Source: Xenopus tropicalis
Lineage: Eukaryota > Chordata > Amphibia > Anura > Pipidae
Direction of reading: 5' to 3'
DNA: 64,000 bases
Assembly (NCBI RefSeq): GCF_000004195.4
Contig: NC_030681.2
Coordinates: 136,307,506 to 136,371,505, forward strand
This document shows positions 1-11,147 of the stretch, piece by piece (within the stretch, counting starts at the first letter, position 1; each line of letters opens with the position of its first letter). The notes beneath the pieces were generated by a model. The model had not been told where the DNA came from. It searched no databases and was given only the letters and a program-made list of their open reading frames with translations. The position numbers were made by a program, and so were the translations under genes.

Positions 1-398
1 CGGCTCAAGGGAAAAGATGTAAAAGGGCAATATTTACTGATATATATATTCCAGTTTAGCGAGAATCTTTAATAGGCCACGTAATATGATATAAAGTATC
101 ATCCTGGGGATATGGTTTTCCTTTAACTGTAAATATTATGACTGCTAATTCTGTGTTTTAACTGTAACATTTCAAAATCCCTTTCTATTTCATACAAACT
201 CTTGTGATTGTTTAGTTTTCTTTATATTTTATTGCACAGGCCTAGTTTGACAAGTATGAAGCTAAAAATGTAGGTGGTTTATTAATGCTGACTAAGAACA
301 GTTCAGGAAACAAATGTGGCCTGAGATGCCTTCAGGCAAAAGCTAGGCATCTCCATCTGTCAAACTCTAATGTCGGTGTCCTGAGGCGAACTCTAGAA
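1..398. other. Unique AT-rich sequence
   Basis: No repeat family, splice signal or coding frame that I can support. Ordinary AT-rich intergenic or intronic sequence leading up to the fold-back element. Confidence 0.5.
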
Positions 399-674
399 CT
401 GAGAATAGAACATGTCCATGGAGAAGAAGGATAGCATTCTATAAAATCAATGTCTTGAAGGAACAGGCTTGCCTCTACTTTAACATACTTTTAAAGTAAC
501 AACATAGTTTATTGCTATTGACAGGAAGAAGCAGATCATGGGATTGCATTTTCTGGAATTGAGGCTGTGTACTTTTTGAGTTTATGGTTTGCTGTTACTT
601 TTTTGATACTCCATGGATTGCTGTGTAACCAATAGCAACAGTAGCTTCCTTTTTGACTAGTCAAATAGAGTTCG

Positions 675-1463
675 GCTAATGTCCCATGGGGAGATTTAGT
701 CGCTGCGATTTTTAAAAAGCAAGTTCTAGCAACAAGTTGCTTGGCTTTTCCTAATAATCGATTACTAGAAGGGATGTAGCGAACATCGCCAAAAATGTTC
801 GCGAACCCGTTCGCGGACTTTCGCCAAAACTCGCGAATATTCGCAAACTTTGCGAACCCCATAGGCTTCAATGGGAAGGCGAACTTTAAAACCTAGAAAA
901 GCCATTTCTGGCCAGAAAACTGATTTTAAAGTTGTTTAAAGGGTGCCACGACCTGGACAGTGGCATGCAGGAGGGGGATCAAGGGCAAAAATTTCTCTGA
1001 AAAATACTTTGTAAAAAAAACGCAAAAAAAACCGCAAAAAAAAAAAAACGCCAAAAAAAAAAACGCAAGCTATTCCTATGTATACGCAAAGGCGAAAAAC
1101 CGAAGCAAAAAACCACGGCGGAAAAAACCGAGCAAAAAAAAACGTGGCGAACCCAAAATGGCGAACATCGCCAAAAGTTTGCGAATTTGCGGACTTGCGA
1201 ACACCCGATGTTCGTGCGAATTAGTTCGCCGGCGAACAGTTCGCTACATCTCTAATTACTAGAGATTTCACCCACCAAATGAGCGATTCTATTTCCCATA
1301 AATCCAGGTGTCATATTCCCCACCCACAATTAGAAATTACAGTCCCATGTCCCACTTAGTGGGTTTTACTTTACTTATATTCTTCTCTAAGTAGAGACAA
1401 AACGAGCGACTTGTCGCTGGAGCCCCCTTTTTAAAAATCGCAGCATCCTTGTGGGGCATTAGC
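675..1463. mobile_element. Palindromic MITE core (ends GCTAATGTCCCA), interrupted
   Basis: Its ends are GCTAATGTCCCATGGGGAG and the imperfect inverse finishing GGGGCATTAGC. With the 769-1254 insertion removed, the interior matches the reverse complement of 16627-17060, including the stretch around GAGCGATTCTATTTCCCA. It may be an integral centre of the fold-back element or an older insertion into it, since the flanks continue the inverted symmetry. Confidence 0.65.
769..1254. mobile_element. Non-autonomous hAT-type element with 8-bp TSD ATTACTAG
   Basis: Terminal inverted repeats read AAGGGATGTAGCGAAC at the left and the inverse of TAGAGATGTAGCGAAC at the right. ATTACTAG is duplicated at 761-768 and 1255-1262. 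An 8-bp duplication is typical of the hAT superfamily. The interior is rich in GCGAA/TTCGC words and A-tracts and has no transposase. The paralogous empty site lies at 16969-16976 on the opposite strand (7 of 8 bases identical), which confirms the insertion. Confidence 0.85.
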
Positions 1464-1793
1464 CGAACTCTATTTGACTAGTCAAAAAGGAAGCTACTGT
1501 TGCTATGGGTTACACAGCAGTCAATGGACTATCAAAAAAAGTAACAGCAAACCATAAACTCAAAAAGTAAACAGCCTCAATTCCAGAAAATGCAATCCCA
1601 TGATCTGCTTCTTCCTGTCAATAGCAATAAACTATGTTGTTACTTTAAAAGTAAGTATGTTAAAGTAGAGGCAAACCTGTTCCTTCAAGACATTGATTTT
1701 ATGATCTCCATGGACATGTTCTATTCTCAGAGTATCTGATTTCATGTGTACATCCTTTTCAATAATAGCTTTAAATACATTTGTCTACCTCAG

Positions 1794-2098
1794 TAGTGAT
1801 GGGCGAAAACATTCATCAGGCTTGGATTCGCGGCAAATTCCCGCGTTTCACCATTGGTAGGTTTCTTCGTGAAATGGGCAAAATTTGGAGTGGAAAAATT
1901 AGCTGTGCATCCAAAATTTGTCGTCCGCGTCAAAAAGAATTGTCTCTCTCATCAAAAGAATTGTTGCGCATCAAATGTATTGACGGATGTATTGTCACGC
2001 GCAACATTCTCCCAGTTTCGTGATTTTTTTCGCCAATCTTTTGAAAGATTTGCGAATTTTTTCAGCGAAGCGAAAAGGGGCAGATTCGCTCATCACTA
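1794..2098. mobile_element. hAT-type MITE, TAGTGATG family, TSD TACCTCAG
   Basis: It begins TAGTGATGGGCGAAA and ends TTCGCTCATCACTA. TACCTCAG is perfectly duplicated at 1786-1793 and 2099-2106. The 305-bp interior carries GCGAAT/GTCGC words. This is the reference copy for about ten related elements in the window. Short reading frames across it are not genes. Confidence 0.9.
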
Positions 2099-2106
2099 TA
2101 CCTCAG

Positions 2107-2963
2107 TCCTCCTAAAATCTATAGGAAATTTAAAAAGTTGGCGCAGGTACAGGTTGAGTAGCCTTTTCCTAGTTGCATATTTAATGTCAACCCCCTACCC
2201 ACAAATGAGCCTTAGGGGGGAATTCACAAAAGTTGTGAATTGTAAAAATGTTGTAAGCATGATAAATTCATAAGGTATCTTCTAGTTTTATGGATTTGTT
2301 GTACTGCTGCCAAATATTAAAGTGTCATATACATGGTACACAATTTCGTTATTGCGCTGTAAAAAATGTGGTTTGTGCGCCAAAAAAAATACTTAAGCCA
2401 AATTAACTTATTGGCTATTTCCCCCAATATTTTCGGCACAAAAATTTTTGCATAAAAAATGTCTGCAAAAATCTTTTTTTTTTTTTGACTAATTGTCAAA
2501 AAGGTTAAAAATAGCCACACCCACTTTTTATCACCATTTTTTGAGAATTATCGGAGCTGGAAAAATGACAGAAAATTGGTCTATGAATGAGTGGGTGCAA
2601 ATACAAGGTTTTTATACATTTTTCTTTCACTAATTTTTTTTTTAAAAATATTGTTTATTTTTTTGGTTTTCAAAATGATGGGCAATTAGAGTACAGAAGG
2701 CAAAAAGGGGGGGGGATATTACATCAACATATTACTGACATTTTTTTGATATCCCCCTTTAGTGTCCCTTACACAAGTTAAAGGTGCAAGCACAACTGCA
2801 TCCATTTTAACAAATAATCTACAACTGTGTCAGGTGCACCTCCCCTTGGTTACCTCGGTTACGCTGGAATCATGGGAAAAATAATTGCAATTTTGTTATA
2901 AACTGCGCTTAGCCCACTGCGGTGCTGTCGTGCATACGAAGAACATAAAAAAGAGAAATAAAA
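2107..2963. other. AT-rich sequence without recognised feature
   Basis: T-rich and A-rich runs (for example 2476-2487) and no homology that I recognise. An Xenopus repeat too diverged to see by eye is possible. Confidence 0.4.
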
Positions 2964-3061
2964 CCACACATGGTATATAATGGGCTCCGTAGATAAACTA
3001 ATGCACAACCATACTGTATATATACTTGTTCAACTATGGAGCCCATGATTTACCATGTGTG
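2964..3061. repeat. Imperfect inverted repeat, about 28-bp arms
   Basis: The left arm 2964-2991 (CCACACATGGTATATAATGG...) and right arm 3033-3061 (...CATGATTTACCATGTGTG) pair with a few mismatches around a loop of about 41 bp. Probably the remains of a small fold-back MITE. Confidence 0.55.
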
Positions 3062-3699
3062 TTAATTTTAGATGTATGTGTGTTTTTAACAAGAATTTTG
3101 TGTATTAGGAGCTTTTATTTACCCTGTCTGGGTACAGATACTAAAATTTCTCTTTCTCTCTTTTTTTGTATTCCTACTTCACTACCCCATGGCAGCTCCC
3201 ACTCTATTTGGGTTATTTTGGAACAAGGTTTAGAATATTTTGAGTACATCATGGAATGTTGCCAATCTGTGTGTTTACATTTTAGTGAATAGCCCCTTAT
3301 CTCTTTGAACTGTGCTTAATATAGAGGGATATGTATCTTGCACGTGACTTTTGGATATCTCTCTGTACTTGCTACAAGTTCCCTTAGGAAGTTAGGGGAC
3401 AGACTTTGTATTTGTCATGATGGGCTGCTTTCGGTTAGTAATGGGGCATCATCTGCTCATATGCCTGTCATGCCCCCCTCTGGTTAGTTGTCAGACTGAC
3501 AGGTGGCAGATAAAAATGGAATTCTATGTTGAGTCAGTTAAAGAAGTCAAAAGAATAATAAAATAGAAGTATCATTTTCTGTGCATCCCATAGCCTTTCC
3601 AATATTAAAATGCAAAGAAAAAAAGTAGAAAACAAACCTCTTCTCCTCTCATCCAAGAAAGTACAGGCCCCTTCCCTGCTAATATAATTATCATGGCTT
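3062..3699. other. Unique sequence, no supported feature
   Basis: No repeat or coding signature found before the LINE end that begins near 3700. Confidence 0.4.
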
Positions 3700-4308
3700 C
3701 CCTTTAAACAAAGAATATCTTACAAACTCCTGCTCATAACTTTCAAAGCCCTCCATTCCTCTGCTCCTCACTACATTTCTTCTCTGGTGTCTCCGTACGT
3801 TCTTGGCCGACTCCTCCGCTCCTCTCAAAACAACCGCTTGGTTGCGCCCCCCACTACTACTGCTGTTTCCCGCCTTAAACCTTTCTGCCTTGCTGCCCCT
3901 TACATTGGGAATGCCCTCCCTGATTTCCTCCAGAAAGATCCCTCCCTCAGTCTCTTCAGAACTAAACTCAAAGGCCACCTTTTGGAGCACAGCACCTGAA
4001 CTGGTGAACTGGCATTCATACTGCAGTGCCACCCACTGTAACCTGCAGCAATTAATACCCTCCTATTTGGCCCTCCCATTTACATTGTAAACTCTATGGG
4101 CCAGGGACCTCCATCCTCTTGTCCCTTGGTTCCGTGGAATCTTTAATGAAACTGTACTTTTCATTTATTCATATTCATTATTGTACTCTGTATTTATTTA
4201 TGTATTTTATTTATTTCTATTATTGTAATGAATTAATTGTTCTGCTGTACAATGCTGCATACATAAGTAGTGCTATATATATACAAATATACATACATAC
4301 ACATCATT
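3700..4308 (+). mobile_element. L2/Rex1-type LINE 3' end, 5'-truncated
   Basis: One open frame from about 3706 to the TGA at 3999-4001 gives the C-terminal tail of a non-LTR retrotransposon ORF2. Visible motifs are LITFKALHS near the start, then RLKPFCLAAPYIGNALPD, then SLFRTKLKGHLLEHS, which matches the conserved tail of the L2/Rex1/CR1-like group. The 3' UTR follows, with TTGTAAACTCTATGGGCCAGG, CTGTACAATGCTG and a final ATAC/ACAT microsatellite. Endonuclease and reverse transcriptase are absent. A sister fragment in the opposite orientation lies at 6888-7362. Confidence 0.8.
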
Positions 4309-4631
4309 GTAGCTGCTAAAATGGAAGACTGCTGGAGACATAAGCTACAAAGCGAAGGAAAGAAAGAAAGGAACATCTGCTTCCCAGCATAGACTGAACA
4401 TAATAATAATGCCATGGATAGCATGTGTTCTAACTTGACAGCTCTCCACTTTTTATAGGAACCACACAATGCTTGAAACAAGAAACTTTTCTTTACACGA
4501 TAAAGCACACCTAATACAATTTCAGCGAGGGCATATGGTCAGATAGGTTTCACACATAGTCGTTGCGCTGCAAACTTCCCAAACAATGAGTGCTCGGTGC
4601 TTTCTTGTATCCATACTGGTGTGCCATGGTT

Positions 4632-5731
4632 TTTTCCAGAATGCTCAGGACCTAGGGTTTTCCAGATAAGGGATATTTCCATAATTTGGATCGCCCATAG
4701 TTTAAGTCTACTAAAAAACATTTCGACATTAATTATCAAATATCATTGTTTTGCCTCAAATAAGGATTAATTATATCTTAGTTGGTATCAAGTACAGGTA
4801 CTGTTTTATTATTACAGAGAAAAGGGAATCATTTAACCATTAAATAAACCCAATAGGGCTGTTCTGCCCCCAATAAGGGGTAATTATATCTTAGTTGGGA
4901 TCAAGTACAGTTACTGTTTTATTATTACAGAGAAAAGGGAATCATTTAACCATTAAATAAACCCAATAGGGCTGTTCTGCCCCAATAAGGGGTAATTATG
5001 TCTTAGTTGGGATCAAGTACAGGTACTGTTTTATTATTACAGAGAAAAGGGAATCATTTAACCATTAAATAAACCCAATAGGGCTGTTCTGCCCCCAATA
5101 AGGGGTAATTATATCTTAGTTGGGATCAAGTACAGTTACTGTTTTATTATTACAGAGAAAAGGGAATCATTTAACCATTAAATAAACCCAATAGGGCTGT
5201 TCTGCCCCAATAAGGGGTAATTATGTCTTAGTTGGGATCAAGTACAGGTACTGTTTTATTATTACAGAGAAAAGGGAATCATTTAACCATTAAATAAAGC
5301 CAATAGGACTGTTCTGCCCCCAATAAGGGGTAATTATATCTTAGTTGGGATCAAGTACAGGTACTGTTTTATTATTACAGAGAAAAGGGAATCATTTAAC
5401 CATTAAATAAAGCCAATAGGACTGTTCTGCCCCCAATAAGGGGTAATTATATCTTAGTTGGGATCAAGTACAGGTACTGTTTTATTATTACAGAGAAAAG
5501 GGAATTATTTAAACATTAAATAAACCCAAAAAGATTGTTTTGCTCCCAATAAGGATTTATTATACCATAGTTGGGATCAAGTACAAGCTACTGTTTTATC
5601 ATCACAGAGAAAAGGGAAATACACTTTTAAAATATGAATTATTATTTTATAATGGAGTCTATGGGAGATGGCTTTTCTGTCATTCTGACCTTTCTGGATA
5701 AAGGGTTTCCTGATAACGGATCCCATATCTG
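4632..5731 (+). mobile_element. TA-flanked MITE with internal 113-bp tandem array (locus 1)
   Basis: The left end is eroded (from about 4632, CCAGAATGCTCAGGACC). The right end is GATCCCATATCTG followed by TA at 5732-5733, matching the family terminus CAGGTATGGGATC. The interior holds about seven to eight units of a 112-113 bp repeat containing TTAGTTGGGATCAAGTAC and TTTTATTATTACAGAGAAAA. No protein is encoded. The TA flank suggests a Tc1/mariner-type mover; the family name is not asserted. Confidence 0.85.
4831..5506 (+). repeat. 112/113-bp tandem array with higher-order ABABCC structure
   Basis: Unit starts (ATTTAACC) are at 4831, 4944, 5056, 5169, 5281 and 5394. Units 1 and 3 share five Cs, ATATCTTAG and ACAGTTACTG. 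Units 2 and 4 share four Cs, ATGTCTTAG and ACAGGTACTG. Units 5 and 6 share AAAGCCAATAGGACT. The order is therefore A-B-A-B-C-C, showing duplication of a 225-bp dimer and then of a monomer. Confidence 0.9.
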
Positions 5732-6887
5732 TATCTAGAGCAAACCAGCAATATTCTCCTGTTCTTGTCCCTGGTCACTAGCTGCTGGAACCTGAACATG
5801 TGACAAACAATTCATTATTTTGCAAAGCTCAAAATTAGCTTTTTTTTTAATTCAATGTAACGGTGAGAAACATTTGTATATACTGTAGTCGTTCCCATAT
5901 TCACGGCCATCACTGAAATGAAAAGCACGGCTTTACTTTTTACAAGCTGTCAGTCTCTCAGCACAATCAAAATATCACTTCTTGCTGAAGTATTAATGAA
6001 CATTAATGATGTTAAGTCCCCAACACTGATGCCCTTGACATCTGTACACCTATAAATTATGCTATTTAAGGGACCATTTCAGTTTACTATCGACTAATCA
6101 TTTATTAATAAACTATTGGCGTGCATAAATTACCGCCAGCGGAATGAATAACTTAGTATTACAGTAGAGAAGACTAAAATTAACTTATTGGGCAAAAAAA
6201 AAAAAAAAAGAAGAAGCAGGGATTATTAACTTGCCCAAGGTTCTCGCTTGCTTTGGAACATATGGTAGCGCTTAAACGTGTCCATGTTTTCAATGCGGAG
6301 TTGACACATTTGGCACTTGAAAAACTGTCTCCCAATTATAGCAGGTCTCGAAATGGGGATTTGCTTTTACAGCAGAATTCATAAAAGGTGGGGGAAAGAG
6401 GTTTAGGCGAATTTATTGGCTGCAGTAAGCTCTCTAGAATGTAGACGTCTGGTCTACTTGAACACAACAGAATTCTATTCACTGCTTGTATAGGGAAAAA
6501 TGTGGCCTGTGTTTAAAATGAGGATTTAAAACTTGCTGTGTTGCAGCTGTTGTTGAACTACAGCCCTTAAGAGTCCCCCAGATACCCAACAGTCTCTGCA
6601 GGTTTTTGTTCATCAGGCATTGGAATGATATGGATAGAAATCTTTGTTATAAACCACACAGATCTAACAACTCATAGCAAACCAATCAGTACTCAGCTTT
6701 TATTTGCAAGTTGCAGATGGAATAATGACAGACAAAATTTGATTGGTTGCTGTAGGCTATTGTACTATGCAACCAATGCAAATACCAGGAAAAATTGTGT
6801 ACACCACCTGAGGGGCGGACTCATAAAAATACACTTTCAAATTTTCCCCTTGCCATCAATTTGCTGCCTACATTGAGAGCTCCATCT
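5732..6887. other. Unique sequence, partly conserved-looking
   Basis: No repeat recognised apart from a poly-A run near 6194-6209. The stretch about 5870-6180 is complex, AT-rich and full of TAATNA-like homeodomain words (AATGAACATTAATGATG, AATCATTTATTAATAAAC), which would suit a regulatory element; this is only a suggestion. Confidence 0.3.
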
Positions 6888-7362
6888 CAGTGTATGTATG
6901 TATATGTATGTATATCTTTATTTATAAAGTGCTACTTATGTATGCAGCGCTGTACAGTAGAATACATTAATACAAACAGGGGGTTAATAAGATAATAATA
7001 GATAAATACAAAGTATAACAATAAATACAGATAAATACAGCTGCAATAAGTTAAGAGTCGAGGACACAAGAGGATGGAGGTCCCTGCCCTGTAGAGCTTA
7101 CAATCTATATGGGAGGGTAACTTACAGACACAAATAGGCAAATATAAGTGCTGTAGGTCACAGTGGGTGACATTACAGTATAAGTGCCAGTTCCCAGATC
7201 AGGTGCTGGGTGAGTGCTCCAAAAGGGAGTCTTTAAGTTTAGTTTTAAAAAGACTGGGGGAGGATTCTCTCCGGAGGAAATCAGGGAGGGCATTCCCAAT
7301 GTGAGGGGCAGCAAGGCAGAAAGGTTTAAGGCGGGAAAGTGTAGGCGGCAAAGGCTCACTCA
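6888..7362 (-). mobile_element. L2/Rex1-type LINE 3' end (antisense)
   Basis: Read on the minus strand, a frame near 7359-7200 encodes the same tail as 3700-4308 (LNLSALLPLTLGMPSLISS in a shifted frame; the DNA matches GGGAATGCCCTCCCTGATTTCC). It is followed by TTGTAAGCTCTACAGGGCAGG and the end CAGCGCTGCATACATAAGTAGC with a TATG microsatellite. 5'-truncated; no intact protein. Confidence 0.8.
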
Positions 7363-7409
7363 TTATGTGCATTCCATGTTACACACATAACCTGTAACTG
7401 GGACACTAA

Positions 7410-7802
7410 GTGGCAGATTTACTAATCCACAAATCCGAATCCCAAAAAGGAAAAAATCGTATTGGAAATGAAAATTTTGCGACTTTTTCGTCGCCGCCAC
7501 GATTTTTCATATTTGTTGCGACTTTTTCGTCACGACTTTACCGTATTTTACGCGACTTTTTCGTCACCGTCGTGATTTTTTCCGTATTGAGCGATAGAAA
7601 ACGGCGGAAAAACCAATCCATTTTTTTCGCGACAGCGACGAAAAAGTTGCGGAAAATTTACGAAAAAGTCGCGACGGCAATAAAAGTATCACGGGACATA
7701 CGAAAGAGTTGCGACAAATACGTAAGTCGCAAAAATACCGATCATTACGAAAAAACGCATTCGGACGCCTTCGGTCCGTTTGTGGATTAGTAAATCTCCC
7801 CC
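7410..7802. mobile_element. Harbinger-type MITE, TSD TAA
   Basis: The ends are GTGGCAGATTTACTAATCC and the inverse of GGGGGAGATTTACTAATCC, with TAA at 7407-7409 and 7803-7805. The 3-bp TAA/TTA duplication and GGGCAGATTTA-type ends fit PIF/Harbinger elements of Xenopus. The interior is palindromic and dense in CGACTTTTTCG/ACGAAAAAGTCG words, hence open in several frames on both strands without coding. Confidence 0.85.
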
Positions 7803-8062
7803 TAAGCTTCATTTACATGTATGTGTCCCAGCATCAAGAGCTCCCAGGGGGCATTTTTCCTTAATAAAAGTATTTCTCCAAACCAGAGAACAGGCTCTAT
7901 TACCCACACCTCTGGTCAGGGAAAGAATTGCTCCCAATAGGTGTGCTGTAATCAAATATTAGATACATAATAGGACTCAATTATGAACACAGTTGCAGTT
8001 GTTGTAAAAGGGACACAGTGTATATTTGAGCCAAGTGTCATCCCACTGCCTGGATCCATTGT

Positions 8063-8168
8063 GCACTAGTTCACCTATTGACACAGGGCAACCATTGAGC
8101 TATGGTCGCCTCAGAGGTGTCAGGAATTCCTGGGTTCTCCCTCTGTGCTGTGTCAATAGGTGCACTAG
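8063..8168. repeat. Inverted repeat around TGTGTCAATAGGTG
   Basis: The left arm (about 8063-8086, CACTAGTTCACCTATTGACACAG) is written with one extra base relative to the inverse of 8148-8168 (CTGTGTCAATAGGTGCACTAG). A related word, CCTGTGTCAATAGATAAATTGG, occurs near 43226. Likely the end of a MITE of unresolved family. Confidence 0.5.
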
Positions 8169-8182
8169 ACTTGCACCTAAAC

Positions 8183-8447
8183 CAGGGATCCACAACATTT
8201 TTACTTGTGAGCCACACTCAGATGTAAAAAGTGTTGGAGAACCACAGAGCAGGAAAAAAGTTCTTTGGGGATTCAAAATAAGGCCTGTGATTGGCTGTTT
8301 GGTAGCCCAAAGTGGCTCTGCCTGGAGTAAAACAGTGTCTCTTCCAAAACTTGCCTCCAAGCTAGAAATCTTAAAATGGGCACATACTTTGAGGCCACTG
8401 GGTGATAAGAAACATGTTGCTCATGAGCCGCTGGTTGGGGATCAAGG
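8183..8447. mobile_element. hAT-type MITE with CAGGGATC ends
   Basis: It starts CAGGGATCCACAACA and ends CTGGTTGGGGATCAAGG, related to the 10821-11147 copy (shared GTGATTGGCT.TTTGGTAGC and CTTGCCTCCAAGC). The flanks ACCTAAAC and AGCTAAAA agree at 6 of 8 positions, a plausible decayed 8-bp duplication. No transposase. Confidence 0.75.
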
Positions 8448-8512
8448 AGCTAAAAAACAACATACATGTGTCATTTTAACAGCATGGAAATCTCCATTCC
8501 AAACATTTAATT

Positions 8513-8660
8513 AAGTACAATTGCATCCGGTTTGTCAAAACCACACACATCAGGAGAAATTGAGCGGAGCACAAAGCCATTTTCTGGCGCAATTATGCTG
8601 GAATTGTGAGTAGAAAGCCTTCCGAATTGTGCCCAAAATTGCACTTGCACATTGCACTTA
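8513..8660. repeat. Dispersed repeat (GTTGCATCCGAT ... TCCAAAATTGCACTT family)
   Basis: It shares ordered motifs with 43397-43520 and 46970-47110: ACAATTGCATCCG at the start, GGAATTGTG in the middle and CCAAAATTGCACTT near the end. Three diverged copies of one unnamed family. Confidence 0.55.
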
Positions 8661-9202
8661 TCCATAAATGGGCCTTTATGTGTCCCAAAATGAAGGATGT
8701 ACAATGCATTTCAAGGAGTTTTCACATGGTAAACATCTCAAATTAAATCTTGTTCACAAGTTTTCAAGTGATAAACCTTTTTCTCACTGAATTCAATCTG
8801 TCCCAATTTGCACTAAACCTTCTTTAGCAGTAAGTATTTGATATTGTAATTCAACCTATCCGACAGCACATGCTATATATTTTTATGGGTATTTTTTTTT
8901 TTAAATCTTATATTATATTCACCTAGTACAGCTCTCATTAAAAATCAAATAGTGCCCCCTACTGCTGCGGGTAGTAGTGTAGCGGAACAATCGTTAGTGA
9001 AGCGGCTATTCCCAAGACAAATTATGATGCTATATAACCTCACAGTAGAAGCCCATTCTATTCATATGATAATGGCGACATCTGTTCTTTCCAGGCTGGG
9101 GAATCATTTGGATACAGCTGTGATAAAGGAGATTTGAAGTATAATTTCCTTTGCAAAGCTAATGTTATTATATTAAGAGGTAGAATAAGGGATAGTTATT
9201 AA
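8661..9202. other. No supported feature
   Basis: AT-rich sequence with no repeat, coding or RNA signal that I can support. Confidence 0.35.
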
Positions 9203-9222
9203 ATATATATATATATATATAC
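9203..9222. repeat. (AT)n microsatellite
   Basis: An uninterrupted alternating A/T run of 20 bp. Confidence 0.9.
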
Positions 9223-9699
9223 ATAGAGAGACAGAGAATAGGAGAGCAAAAAGGAGCCATATACCTCCAAATTAGCTGCAGGTGCTACATACAAGCACGG
9301 CCAGGGTTTGGCTCTTCATCAGATCTGTTCTTTATTTATACATAAGGCTTTGGAAAGGCGGGATTTCATACTGGAACCTTTCTACTAGTTATACATGTAC
9401 ATTGGGGAAATCATAACACGTAAATTAATATGTATAGGGGGAAAAAGAGTTTCTCTGCCCCCTGCACTTATATATCACTTTGTTTTCACGTTGGGCCAAC
9501 ATACTGGTTATTTTCTTTCCCAGCATTCAGTGTATTAGAGAGCGCACTGCTGCCTATGAAAGCCACTGCCAATGGTACAAAACCTGCACAGAGAGCGTAT
9601 TTCCATTCTGCATCCATTTAAGCCTCCGTCTTCCATTTAAAACTTTAATTTCTAAGCACACTGTTTTAATTCCCCAGAGTTCAATTAAATTCCTGAATT

Positions 9700-10430
9700 T
9701 TTTTTTCTCTCTTTTCGAGGGCAAGGATTACTGTGAGCAACACCACACCGCGCAGCCATCGAGCAGCTGTGGGCTGTAAACTATATCCAGCAAAGTCGAG
9801 CTGTTGCACTTTCGAACCCATTTTACAACCTGAAGCTGCTCTAAGCCGTTATGGGCTGCGTGTTGTAAATGAGTTGCCCTTTTCCACCATCTTTGCATAA
9901 TTGCGTCGGCATTGTGTTCCACAGTTAAAGGCAGAGCAAACATCTGACTCCAGTTTCCACAGCAGCTAATAAACCATTTGCATAGGAAGGGACATCAACA
10001 CAAGAGAGAACCGCATTTCTTATGGCATAAGTAGTCATTGTAGCTAAATATATTAAGCTGGAAATCCCATGCTGTTTTATTGGACGACTGTATTCCTCTT
10101 TTTTACGGTAACATCACAATTAGGCATCTGTTTAGGTCCATATTTAATACAGTAGGAAATGCTGGTCCATGTGAACATCAATAACATCATTTATTGGGGT
10201 GAAGCACCACCCATCTTCTCTCATTAGAGCTGTAATCTGGTCTTGCACTCATTGAATTTTCCATATGACTAATATGATAATCGTATTCGGAGCCACAGTT
10301 TGCCATCCCAGTAGCTCATTAAAGTGCTTTTTTTGGACATGAATTAAATGCTGCTCCATTTATTGGCACAACTGCTCCATTGTGCTGCACAATTATGAAA
10401 TCAGCTGTAGCCGTAGTGTTGTGCATTAAC
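9700..10430. other. Unique, complex, candidate conserved non-coding block
   Basis: The longest stretch in this part of the window free of recognisable repeats. It has balanced composition around 9720-9960 (rare CpG-containing words such as ACCGCGCAGCC and AATTGCGTCGGC) and then AT-rich text with homeodomain-like words. No open frame persists. I infer possible regulatory conservation only from its texture. Confidence 0.3.
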
Positions 10431-10820
10431 ATGTATTGGGTGTCTTGTGTTGTGTAGCACGTTTGTATACAGGCTTTCAGTATCTCTCTTATGTTTGGTA
10501 CAATATATATGTTATTAAGAACAAAATGTATACTTGGACTGTTTTAGCACCTCAAGAAATACAGAGATTTCCTACAGTGCCCACTCATGTTTACAGAAGA
10601 AGTGTTGGCTGGAAAACATTGCAGTTGTTGTTTCCGGGGAAGCACCCACTAGTCACTCAAAGAATGATGACTATGTCCATTACTAGCCAAGGACCTGTGT
10701 TAGCCATAAAACACATAAGTGATGAATACACTGTGGTGCAGCCAATCACTGTGAGCCTTATTCCTGTGTCGCTCTTCCTATGCCTACATCAGACTTCTCT
10801 TCTCTCTCATTCCTCTATCT

Positions 10821-11147
10821 CAGGGATCCCCAACCTTTTTATTTATCAGTGAGCCAATTTCAAATTTTAAAAGAGTTGGGGAGCAACACATGTATGAAAA
10901 ACATTCCTGGGGTGCCAAATAAAGGTTTGTGATTGGCTATTTGGTAGCTTCTCGGTGGACTGGCAGCCTAAATGAGGCTCTGTTTGATCTGGTTTGATTT
11001 GGTCTGTTACATCTGGTTTTATGCAATCCACACTTGCCTCCAAGCCAAAAATTAAAAAATAAGCCCCTGCTTTGAGGCCCCTGAGAATTACATCCAAGGG
11101 GTTGGGGAGCAACATGTTGCCACTTAGCCACTGGTTGGGGATCCCTG
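10821..11147. mobile_element. hAT-type MITE with CAGGGATCCCCAACC ends
   Basis: Perfect terminal inverted repeat: CAGGGATCCCCAACC at 10821 and its inverse ending at 11147. The flanks CTCTATCT and ATGTATTT match at 5 of 8 positions, so the duplication is decayed. The CAG..CCCCAACC terminus is typical of Charlie-like hAT elements. 327 bp, non-coding. Confidence 0.8.

Larger units (their letters stand above)
399..1730. mobile_element. Fold-back (long inverted repeat) element, host of nested insertions
   Basis: The left arm (about 399-747) and right arm (about 1402-1730) are inverted copies of each other: the left starts CTGAGAATAGAACATG and the right ends CATGTTCTATTCTCAG. Matching landmarks include GACTAGTCAAATAGAG on the left and CTCTATTTGACTAGTC on the right. 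The left arm has a short extra segment near 422-445. There is no reading frame of note. I do not see a clean target duplication outside the arms. The centre (675-1463) is a palindromic core also present alone at 16627-17060, and that core is itself split by the hAT-type element at 769-1254. Confidence 0.75.

Noticed and set aside
7410..7812. Overlapping open frames on both strands
   Set aside because: Produced by a palindromic Harbinger-type MITE with repeated CGACTTTTTCG words.
8026..8514. 162-codon open frame
   Set aside because: It overlaps a hAT-type MITE (8183-8447) and an inverted repeat; no protein character.
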